A stretch of DNA of 64,000 nucleotides from JAWKTM01 sp041399085 (GTDB taxonomy: Bacteria > Planctomycetota > Planctomycetia > Pirellulales > Pirellulaceae). The notes beneath the pieces were generated by a model. It did not search any database. It was given only the letters and a program-made list of their open reading frames with translations, and had not been told where the DNA came from. The first letter of the stretch is position 1, and the number at the start of each line of letters is the position of its first letter. The DNA is taken from NCBI GenBank assembly GCA_041399085.1, contig JAWKTM010000016.1, positions 72,735-136,734 on the forward strand, read 5' to 3'. The position numbers and the translations under genes are program-made. Positions 24,116 through 31,867 of this stretch are shown here, piece by piece.

Positions 24116-26928
24116 GGAGCGAGGCTTTCCAGCAACGACTGGGCTTGTGGATGATCGGGCACTTGTTGAAGGACTTGTTCTAACTGTTGGCGAGCCAACT
24201 CGGGACGCTCGGTCTCGACAAACGACCGAGCCAGCGACACTCGCCATTCGTGGTTTTCGGGGACGAGACGCAAGGCTCGTTGATACCGCTTGATGGCGTC
24301 CTCATGTTTCGACTGCTCGACCAAAGCCCGAGCCAACAGCGCGTGGCAGTCCGCGTCCTGTACGTCGATCTGTAACACTTGGTTCGCCCACCGAGCTGCC
24401 TCCGGCCAGTCGGACTCGGCGGCCGCCAACTCCGTCAGCTTTCGCCGCAGCGTGACGCTGTCGTAGTCCAGCTCGGCTAACCGAGCGAGAATCGTCGGCA
24501 AACGATCGGTGTCCGCCGTCTCCAGATACACCCTAGCCAAACCTTTCAGCCAGCGGTCGTCGGCGGGAAACTTTTTCGCGCCGATTTCATACAGGCGGGC
24601 TGCTTCGTCCCATTGTTTGGCTTTGACTCGAAGTGCGGCCAGCAAACCGAGCCCGCGCGGATTTGGCTGAGCCTCATCCAGCGAATCCGTCAGCAGCGGC
24701 AACGCGGTCTTCGCATCGCCAATCGATAGGTAGATGCGTGCCAACACATAGGCGGCCAATGGATGCCGTGGGTCGACCGCCTGAGCTCGCAGGGCCAGCG
24801 CTCGGGCTTGCGGCGCCCTGCCCTGCTCTAGCTGCTGATAAGCCAACTTCGCCAAAGCTTCGGCGTCTTGCGGATTCTCGGCAATCGCGGCTTCCAAAGT
24901 CTTCGCGTCACGGTTGGGCGCCGCATCGGAATCGCTTATCTGCGACACGAGACGATCCACGAACGCTCGATATCCGCGTTCAAACTCGGGCAAGGAAACG
25001 TCGAACGCCTGTTCGATCGCCCGCGGCGTCTCGAAATGTTCCGCATTGGCTCGCAGCAGCCTCGCCGGACCGTCCTCGCCAAACTGCTCGCGCATGAACT
25101 CGACATACAACTCGGCTTGGCAATAGGCCAACGTCCAATCGTCCGTATTGCCGGGTCGGATGAAGCCGAGATTGATATTGTCTAGCGTGAACAACTGCTC
25201 GGCGCGGGCCCTGCGAGCCAGGATCGCGTTCCACTCAGTCGGTCGAGGCAGGTCTTCGTGCGAGACTGCCAGCCCTTCCGTAAACCAATGCGGGATGTTG
25301 AAGTCGGTCTGCTGTAGGTTGATGACGTGGATGAATTCGTGCCGCATCACGCGAGCCCAATTGAACCGCTCGGGCATCGCGGCCGGCGACGTGATGGCGA
25401 CAATCTTCCCGGCGCACGCGCCCACCGTGCCGATAAACGGCAATCCCACCATGCGAGCGCTAAACCAACCGTGCCCGTCCGTGTTCTTCGCGCGATTAAA
25501 AATCTCGATCAGCGTCTTCTCCGGCGGAGCGAATCCCATTTGACGCACGGCCGCTGGATAAACCTCGTCTTCTAAAAAATCGGCCATCTCCTCGGCCAGC
25601 AGTTGGTCCATGCCGCGGTCGAATTTCAGCACGAAATGCTCGGTTTCCAGAACCGCGTAGCCTTGCAGCACGTCCAGCACTTCCAACATGTTTTTGACGC
25701 GCACGTTGAACGGATCCGCCTCGAACGACTCGTCCAGCAACTCGGCCGCTCGCGATTCGTCGCCCATTCGCATCAGGGTCAGACCGAGTTGCCCGCGGAT
25801 GTCGATCAGCTCCGGCGAACGCTCGAACGCCGTCGCGTAGAACTCGGCCGCTTGTCGAAACCGCCGCATCAGCTCGCAGCTTTCCCCGGCCGCTTGATAG
25901 AAGCGACCGCAATGTGGATTCCGCTCGGTGACCTTCTGCGCGAGCCGCGTCAGCCGCGAGTCATCTTGGTCGCTTGCCGTCTGACCGTCCAACGTCAGAT
26001 AGATCGCGGCGATCCGGCCGAGCGTCGGTTCATCATGTGGGTTGCGCTGCAGCGCCTGCTCCAGTCGCTCAAGCGCTTCGGCCGGCTTCAATTCGGCCAG
26101 CAGCACGTCGGCCAGTGTTTGCTGGGCGGACAGCAAATTTGGATTCGTTTCGAAGGCGACTTCGAGCGATCGCCGGGCCTTATCCAACTCGAAACCTTGC
26201 AACGCCAACTGAGCTCGCAGCACATGCGCTTCCGCCGCTCGCGGATTGATCGCCAACGCGGCGTTCAGATCCTTCATCGCGTCCGGCTGGTTGTACTTTT
26301 CGAGAAACAGTCGAGCCGAATCAAGCCGCGCGGGCCAGTAGTCCGCGTTCGACTTCCAGGCTCTGGGCAACACGTCATTCACCAAGCGGGCGAACGCATT
26401 GCTGTCGCGCTGCCACCTGGCATGCTGGGCCAAGCCGCGTCCGAACCACAGCCAGTCTTCCGCCCGCGTGTCGGCATCGCGCGGCGGATGCTCGGCGAAC
26501 CAAGCGTAGCCGTCGCGCGCCTCCCCTGCCCTGCCCTGCTGTCTGGCCGCTTCGGCCACGACCCAGCGAGCCGCCGAGTGCGAGTCGCGCACGGCCAATG
26601 CTTCACGAGCCCGCTGCTCAGCCCGATCAACTTCGCCGCGATCCAGCAACAAGCCGGCGAGTTCCGCCAGTACGTCCGCCGACTTCGGCTCGCGCTCGGC
26701 GAGCTTCTCCAGCCGAGCTTCGGCCTGCTCGTAGTGGCCGATCGCCATCGCACAACGGGCGATGCCCAAGCCAGCTTCCAGCGGATTCGACTCGAGCAGC
26801 GATTCGTAGCGTTCCTGGGCTTCTTCGTAACGACCTCGCAGCCGCAACGCGTCGCATTCGGCCAGCGCATCCGCTCCCCAAGCCACCGCCGGCCAACCGA
26901 TCAGCAACCACATCGCCGCGAGCAGCAT
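24112..26928 (-). CDS. TPR protein with peptidase MA-type zinc protease domain
   Basis: A protein of about 938 residues. ATG 26928 is chosen because it begins a signal peptide (MLLAAMWLLIGWPAVAWG). The frame is open to 27150, but that stretch contains two copies of a dispersed repeat and looks non-coding. The N-terminal part has many TPR units (ALAECDALRLRGRYEEAQ, LLSAQQTLADVLLAEL). The centre is a gluzincin-like protease with HEFIH near residue 529 in VMRHEFIHVINLQQ, then IPHWFTEGLAVSHED holding the downstream Glu. More TPR units follow (DDRWLKGLARVYLETADTD). It is probably a periplasmic or outer-face protease with protein-binding repeats. Confidence 0.82.
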   Translation of the reverse strand: MLLAAMWLLIGWPAVAWGADALAECDALRLRGRYEEAQERYESLLESNPLEAGLGIARCAMAIGHYEQAEARLEKLAEREPKSADVLAELAGLLLDRGEVDRAEQRAREALAVRDSHSAARWVVAEAARQQGRAGEARDGYAWFAEHPPRDADTRAEDWLWFGRGLAQHARWQRDSNAFARLVNDVLPRAWKSNADYWPARLDSARLFLEKYNQPDAMKDLNAALAINPRAAEAHVLRAQLALQGFELDKARRSLEVAFETNPNLLSAQQTLADVLLAELKPAEALERLEQALQRNPHDEPTLGRIAAIYLTLDGQTASDQDDSRLTRLAQKVTERNPHCGRFYQAAGESCELMRRFRQAAEFYATAFERSPELIDIRGQLGLTLMRMGDESRAAELLDESFEADPFNVRVKNMLEVLDVLQGYAVLETEHFVLKFDRGMDQLLAEEMADFLEDEVYPAAVRQMGFAPPEKTLIEIFNRAKNTDGHGWFSARMVGLPFIGTVGACAGKIVAITSPAAMPERFNWARVMRHEFIHVINLQQTDFNIPHWFTEGLAVSHEDLPRPTEWNAILARRARAEQLFTLDNINLGFIRPGNTDDWTLAYCQAELYVEFMREQFGEDGPARLLRANAEHFETPRAIEQAFDVSLPEFERGYRAFVDRLVSQISDSDAAPNRDAKTLEAAIAENPQDAEALAKLAYQQLEQGRAPQARALALRAQAVDPRHPLAAYVLARIYLSIGDAKTALPLLTDSLDEAQPNPRGLGLLAALRVKAKQWDEAARLYEIGAKKFPADDRWLKGLARVYLETADTDRLPTILARLAELDYDSVTLRRKLTELAAAESDWPEAARWANQVLQIDVQDADCHALLARALVEQSKHEDAIKRYQRALRLVPENHEWRVSLARSFVETERPELARQQLEQVLQQVPDHPQAQSLLESLAP

Positions 26929-26940
26929 CCCGAGCGCAAT

Positions 26941-27018
26941 GTGCCCAGGGTCGAAGCGAAGCGAAGCCCCCAGCCGCAATACGTGCCTGGGGTCGGAGCG
27001 AAGCGAAGCCCCCAGCCG
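26941..27018 (+). repeat. 37-bp dispersed palindromic repeat, copies 2 and 3 in tandem
   Basis: Copy 2 (26941-26976) and copy 3 (26982-27018) share TCGNAGCGAAGCGAAG and CCCCCAGCCG with the copy at 9545-9581. They lie just upstream of the TPR-peptidase start, between it and trkA, and could form stem-loops through CTGGGG and CCCCAG. Confidence 0.75.
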
Positions 27019-27154
27019 AACTGCAAGCCCTTCGGCTTTCGCGTAACCGAACGGCTCGCGCCGTTCCGCTAAAACGGTGACTCGCTTGCGGACGGATCCT
27101 ACGTTGTTAAGGAACGCTCGGCATCTGGGAAATCCACGCATGCGAATCAATGCC

Positions 27155-27820
27155 TCAACGAAGCTCGCGTATTCGCTTCAGATCGTCCGTTTTGCCGACC
27201 ACCAACAACATCTGATCGGCCAGCAATTTGTACTCCGCGTCGGGAAACATCTCCAGCTTGCCGGTCATCACATCCTTGACGCCCACGACCCACACGCCGA
27301 ACCGCCGACGCAGATTGATCTCCAACAGAGTCCGGTTCACGAATGAATCGGGGATCGCGATTTCGATAAAGCTGTACTCCGGATCGATCGGCAACAGATC
27401 GATCACGTTCGGCCAAGTCAACTGGTCGGCCAACTGCAACGCGATTTCCGTCTCGGGGAAAATCACGCGGGCCACGCCCAAGCTCTTCAGCAGCTTGCCG
27501 TGCTCCGGCGTGACGCCTTTTACCACGATGTTCCTCGCCCCCAACTCCTTGGCGTGCAGCGTCGCCAACAACGACAGCGTGATATCCTCGCCCAAGCTGA
27601 TGACGATGCCCGTGGCCGCATCCAACGACAGATGTTGCAGCGCCTCGCGATCCGTGGCGTTGCCGATGACGGCTTCGTATAGCCACTCTTTCAGCACTTC
27701 GACGCGCTCTTCGTCCGAATCGATCCCGGTCACTCGGCAGCCATTCTTCTTCAGCCGCTGAGCCACCGCGGCTCCGAACGAACCCAGCCCGATGACGACG
27801 AAATGTTTGATATCGGCCAT
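27155..27820 (-). CDS. TrkA/KtrA family potassium uptake regulator
   Basis: A 221-residue cytoplasmic RCK protein. The N-terminal NAD-binding domain begins HFVVIGLGSFGAAVAQRL (GxGxxG) and continues to VTGIDSDEERVE and VISLGEDITLSLLATLHAKE. The C-terminal RCK domain ends KLLADQMLLVVGKTDDLKR. It gates the paired TrkH/KtrB channel in response to nucleotides. It lies four bases after the trkH-like gene on the same strand, so both form one transcription unit. Length and motifs are those of single-unit KtrA-like proteins. Confidence 0.92.
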   Translation of the reverse strand: MADIKHFVVIGLGSFGAAVAQRLKKNGCRVTGIDSDEERVEVLKEWLYEAVIGNATDREALQHLSLDAATGIVISLGEDITLSLLATLHAKELGARNIVVKGVTPEHGKLLKSLGVARVIFPETEIALQLADQLTWPNVIDLLPIDPEYSFIEIAIPDSFVNRTLLEINLRRRFGVWVVGVKDVMTGKLEMFPDAEYKLLADQMLLVVGKTDDLKRIRELR

Positions 27821-27824
27821 GTTG

Positions 27825-29189
27825 CTAACCTACCAGCGGCTCTTCCTTGGCGTATTGCACTGGATCTTCCTGATCGTTGCGCGACAACGCCGCGAATACT
27901 GAGATTGGCCCCAGCCGCCCCAGGAACATCAGCACGATAATAATGACTCGGCCCAAGTTCGTCAGTTGCGTCGTCAACCCGGTGCTGAGTCCCACGGTGC
28001 CGAGCGCCGAAGCCACTTCGAATATGGCTTCCAAAAACACGCCTTTCGTATCCAGGTGCGAAACGCTGGACTGTTCAATCATCAACAGCAGCGTCAGCGC
28101 GATCACGGCCGCGACACTGAACAGCATCACCGTCGCCGTCGCGCGATCGATCGCCGGACGTGGGATCGTGCGGCCAAACACATGCACGCGTTCGTATCCG
28201 CGGAACCGCGACCAAGCTTGATAAACCAACAGCATCACGGTCGACACTTTGATGCCGCCGCCGGTCGAACACGCGCCGGCGCCGATCGCCATCAACAGGA
28301 TGCTGACAAACAAACTGGCGTTCGTCAGCCGCGCCAGCTCGATCGTATTAAAGCCGGCCGTGCGGCACGAAACGCTGTGAAACACGGGCACCAACGCTCG
28401 GCGGTGCCACGGCAAATCGCGTAGCACACCGTCCCATTCCAAGATCGTGAACACGACCGCCCCGCCCACAAGCAACGCGGCCGTGCCGATCAGCATCGTC
28501 TTGGAATGGATGTGCAAGTCGTGCCACCAATCGTCGCTGCCGCTTTGCCATTTGTGCTTCACGTCCAAGATCACCGGAAAGCCGATCCCGCCGGCGATAA
28601 TCAGCACCGAGATCACGCCGTTCACATAGAAGTCGCCTTGATAGCGCGTGAGGCTGTCGTCGTGCAGCGCGAAGCCGGCGTTGCAAAACGCCGACACGGA
28701 GTGAAACAGCGCGTGCCACAATGCGTCGGCGATCCCGACGGCCAGCGACACGTCGCGCGGCATCTCGAACAGATTGCGAAACGCCAGCAGCGCAAACCCG
28801 ATTCCCTCGAACAGAAACTGTGATCAGTAGCACGTTGCGGAGAATCCAGTTCAAGTCAGCTTGTTCGTCGGCTCCCAGCGTTTGAGTCAGAATCGCTCGA
28901 TGCCGCAGCCTGGCTCGCGCACCCAAGTGAAACACGACGAACGTCGTGACGGTCATGATGCCGATGCCGCCCAACTGGATCAGCACCAGAATCACGATCT
29001 GCCCGAACAGTGAAAAGTCGTTCGGCGTGCTGCGAACGGCCAAGCCGGTGACGCAAGCGGCGGCTGGTCGACGTGAAAGCCGCGTCGAGCCAACTGATCG
29101 GCTGGACCGGATTGCCGCGGACAGCGGCTGGCACGCAACAGCGTTCCCGCCACGATCAATCCCAAGTACCAGAAGAACGATACCCGCAA
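27825..29189 (-). pseudogene. TrkH/KtrB potassium channel subunit, interrupted by frameshifts
   Basis: The protein can be rebuilt only by changing frame at about 29135, 29061 and 28819. In order the pieces are RVSFFWYLGLIVAGTLL, then NPVQPISWLDAAFTSTS, then AACVTGLAVRSTPNDFSLFG with LIQLGGIGIMTVTTFVVF, then FLFEGIGFALLAFRNLFE running into HALFHSVSAFCNAGFAL, FHSVSCRTAGFNTIEL and the end at 27825. Selectivity-filter segments (CVTGL, CNAGF, CRTAGF) are all readable. Each switch needs one extra base removed or two added. Sense conservation around the shifts is high, so sequencing or assembly error is as likely as true decay. The start is uncertain: TTG 29189 is the best visible. Partner: trkA, four bases downstream. 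Confidence 0.8.
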
Positions 29190-29355
29190 GCGGGATATTT
29201 AACCAGCGAACCGGCAACTTTGGGCATGCGCGTGACGACAAGATTGGAACGATGAAACAGCCCGGCCGCGAAGCCCGCCGCCTGCATGCACGATCGGCAA
29301 AAGCCGGCCGATCCAAGCAGTTCGACATATTAACACCGCCAACCGCCAGCGAGTC

Positions 29356-29504
29356 CATCGTCGCTTTCGCTCCGCGAAAGAGCGACCCGCAAAAGTAGCG
29401 ACCGCGGGAGCCATGTTCCGCGACATGGCGTCCGCCGAACCTACCGTCCTCACGAGTACGGCGTTTTGGGTTTCGCGACTTTCGCGGAGCGAAAGGCGAC
29501 GATG
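29356..29504. mobile_element. MITE-like element A (about 149 bp)
   Basis: The ends are near-perfect inverted repeats: CATCGTCG then CTTTCGCTCCGCGAAAG on the left, and CTTTCGCGGAGCGAAAGG then CGACGATG on the right. It encodes nothing. The inner sequence (AGTAGCGACCGCG, CCGAACCTACCGTCCTCACG) is shared with element B at 30161-30306. Confidence 0.7.
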
Positions 29505-29570
29505 TTCTTGTCCGCCCGACTACGTTCGAGATAGCATTGACGCACCGAATTTAATGCGAAGGAAATCGGC

Positions 29571-29864
29571 ATGCTCAATTTAGAAATGGGATCGACTCGC
29601 TGACCAACTTCAAACGTCAGACGAGCGAGTACGGCCATACGGAGACTGGTTCGCCGGTGGTTTTGACCGTTAACGGCAAAGCGGAGGTGGTGGTGCAAAA
29701 CGCGGCGGCTTATCAACGTCTGTGGAGTTGGCGGCCCGCCGATCGCGAAGAGACGATTGCCGCCATTCGCGAGGGATTAGCCGACTCGCAAGCCGGGCGC
29801 ATGAAACCAGCCCGTAAGGCTTCGGACTCTGGGACACAAGTACGGCCATCCGATTCGGAGCTAG
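29571..29864 (+). pseudogene. Phd/YefM family antitoxin, frameshifted
   Basis: ATG 29571 has a ribosome site (AAGGAAA) and opens MLNLEMG, but the family sequence IDSLTNFKRQTSEYG continues in another frame after a missing base near 29590. VVLTVNGKAEVVVQNAAAY and EETIAAIREGLADSQAGRMK follow in that frame. Near 29820 the frame shifts again to LGHKYGHPIRS and the stop at 29862-29864. Phd/YefM antitoxins bind DNA and neutralise RelE/ParE-type toxins. The toxin start follows by one base, the usual layout of such pairs. Confidence 0.7.
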
Positions 29865-29865
29865 T

Positions 29866-30160
29866 ATGCCGTACCGGGTGCTCATCACCGCAAAGCGGAA
29901 GCCGACGTCGAGTGGTGTTGCGTTGGTTTCGGATCACGCACACGGCCGGGAACGTTGGTTCAATCAACTAATGGCGAAGTTGGATGCGTTGGAATCGGAT
30001 CCAGCGTTTCCCGTGGCTCCGAACGGCGGAAATCGTAGAGATTCGTGAGTTTCTGGCGGAAGCAATCAGGTTTCGGTGCTATTCCGCATTGACGGCCAGA
30101 CAGTCACGATCCTGCGCCTGTGGCATGAGCCGCGGACTCGATCACTCGCCGCAGGACATG
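29866..30160 (+). pseudogene. RelE/ParE family toxin, frameshifted
   Basis: The gene starts at ATG 29866 (MPYRVLITA), then the family sequence is readable only across several frames: AEADVEW, DHAHGRERWFNQLMAKLDAL, AEIVEIREFLAEA and VLFRIDGQTVTILRLWHEP. Shifts lie near 29891, 29920, 30008 and 30070. RelE/ParE toxins are mRNA interferases or gyrase poisons; such a broken copy would make no active toxin if the sequence is right. The 3' end is unclear because a MITE-like element begins at about 30161. Confidence 0.65.
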
Positions 30161-30306
30161 ATCGTCGCCTTTGCCGCGAAAGCAGCGACGCGCAGAGTAG
30201 CGACCGCGCGGAGCCAATCCCGCGCAACCTGCGTCCGGCCGAACCTACCGTCCTCACGACGGCGGCGTTTTTGGTTTCGCAACTTTCGCGGAGCGAAAGG
30301 CGACTT
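30161..30306. mobile_element. MITE-like element B (about 146 bp)
   Basis: The left end ATCGTCGCCTTTGCCGCGAAAG and right end CTTTCGCGGAGCGAAAGGCG are inverted repeats. The inner part shares AGTAGCGACCGCG and CCGAACCTACCGTCCTCACG with element A. It abuts the 3' end of the toxin gene. Confidence 0.7.
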
Positions 30307-30381
30307 TGATTCGGCGATGGCGAGATGCGGCCGATCTGGCGTTGCGGTTCTCGGGCATTGGAGACGCCTTCTCTGAACGCG

Positions 30382-30504
30382 GGATGGATTTCGCAACTCC
30401 AAAAAAGGCTTGCGCGCACTCGGTACGGATTTCCCGAGTTCAAGAAAGCCAATTTTGGACCCGGTACGGATTTCACAACGTCAAAAAAGCGGTCTCGTGC
30501 GCGG
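30382..30504 (+). repeat. Three degenerate 41-bp direct repeats
   Basis: The words GGATGGATTTC, GGTACGGATTTC and GGTACGGATTTC start at 30382, 30422 and 30463, each followed about 14 bases later by CAAAAAAGGC, CAAGAAAGCC and CAAAAAAGCG. They fill part of the gene-less stretch before the LuxE-like gene. No function is evident. Confidence 0.55.
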
Positions 30505-30637
30505 GGATCGGATCGCCCGTGACCGCTGGTTGTGAAACGGTTTGCGGTCCGCTATTTTCGAGCTTTCGATCCTGCCCTTCGTGCGCTTCGCGCACCTCGC
30601 CTCCCCTTTCCCGCTTCCGATGCTTGAAGGAGTTCTC

Positions 30638-31768
30638 ATGAGCTCGACCCCGACGGCTCCGGCCGATGTCGAAGCGCTGGCCAAGCAAGCCAAAGACAAG
30701 CTAGACGCTCACGCCTACGAAATCATCCAATGGCATTTTCACGAATCGACCGGCTGCCCGTTCTGGCTGGAAAAGAAAGCCGGGCTGAATTTCGATCCGC
30801 TGACGGACGTCAAGTGTTTCGACGACATCAAAAAGTTTCCGCTGTTTGAGGACGAATGGCTGCGCGGTGGGCCGATCCGTCGTTGGGTGCCAAAGGGGTT
30901 CGCCGAAAAGCCGGTGTATGTGTTCGAGACGGGCGGCACCACTGGGATTCCAAAAAGTCGCATGGTGATTGAGGACCATTGGACGGATTACGAGCTGTTC
31001 AGCCATACGCTGCCTGACGAATACTTTCCGAAGGGCGCGAACTGGTTGATGCTGGGGCCGAGCGGTCCGCGGCGTTTGCGATTGGCGGTCGAGCATCTGG
31101 CTCAGTATCGCGGCGGCATTTGCTTCTGCATCGACTTGGACCCGCGGTGGGTCGTGAAGCTGATCAAGAAAGGCTGGATGGAGCACCTCGAGGCTTACAA
31201 GCAGCACTGTATCGACCAGGCGCTGACGATCTTGTCGGCGGGCCACGATATTAAGTGCATGTTCGCCACGCCGAAGCTGCTGGAAGCGTTGTGCAGCGAA
31301 TTGGAAAAGCAAGGCAAGACGTTCAAGGACACCGGCATCACCGGCATCTTCAGCGGCGGCACGGAGTTCACGCCTCAGTGGACTCGGTTCTGCATCGAGG
31401 AATACTTCGGCGGCCCGCCCGAGGTGAGTGGCATTTACATGACGCCGACCTATGGCAACACGCTGATGGGGTTGGCTTGCAGCAAGCCGGTGACGGCGGC
31501 CGACGGATATAAGATCAGCTATTACGCTCCGCAACCACGAGCCGTGACGGAAGTCGTCAGCTTCGACGATCCGAATGCCGTGGTGCCTTACGGCGAGACC
31601 GGCCGCGTGAAGCTGACGACGTTAACCAAGGAGCTGTTCGTGCCGGGCTTCCTGGAACGAGACGAGGGCGAGCGCGAAAAGCCCTTCGAAAAATACCCCT
31701 GGGACGGCGTCAGCGGCGTCCGTCCGTACCACGTCTTCGCGGCCACGACGACGGTTGGGGTTTACTGA
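30638..31768 (+). CDS. LuxE/PaaK-like acyl-adenylating enzyme
   Basis: The start at ATG 30638 is supported by GAAGGAG upstream. The 376-residue protein belongs to the adenylate-forming superfamily: the phosphate-binding loop reads ETGGTTGIPKSRMV (about residues 97-110), with LMLGPSGPRRLRLAVEHL, GITGIFSGGTEFTPQ and a PTYGNTLMGLA segment. It is short, lacking the large C-terminal domain of PaaK, and its length is that of LuxE acyl-protein synthetase. The next gene has the length and fold of LuxC. Together they may activate a fatty acid and reduce it to an aldehyde. No luciferase genes are present, so the substrate and purpose are open. Confidence 0.7.
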   Translation: MSSTPTAPADVEALAKQAKDKLDAHAYEIIQWHFHESTGCPFWLEKKAGLNFDPLTDVKCFDDIKKFPLFEDEWLRGGPIRRWVPKGFAEKPVYVFETGGTTGIPKSRMVIEDHWTDYELFSHTLPDEYFPKGANWLMLGPSGPRRLRLAVEHLAQYRGGICFCIDLDPRWVVKLIKKGWMEHLEAYKQHCIDQALTILSAGHDIKCMFATPKLLEALCSELEKQGKTFKDTGITGIFSGGTEFTPQWTRFCIEEYFGGPPEVSGIYMTPTYGNTLMGLACSKPVTAADGYKISYYAPQPRAVTEVVSFDDPNAVVPYGETGRVKLTTLTKELFVPGFLERDEGEREKPFEKYPWDGVSGVRPYHVFAATTTVGVY

Positions 31769-31867
31769 TTTGTTGACACTTGGCGTCTCAATTAACGAAT
31801 GGCCCATTACCGTCTGAATTGACGCGCCCGTTATCGCTCGTTCCCTTCTTGCTTGCTGGAGACCGCC

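Noticed and set aside
25603..27072. 489-codon open frame on the plus strand
   Set aside because: It is antisense to the TPR-peptidase gene and has no domain-like sequence or start signal.
31771..31800. TTGACA promoter between the LuxE- and LuxC-like genes
   Set aside because: A -35-like hexamer is present at about 31771, but no -10-like sequence lies at a suitable distance.
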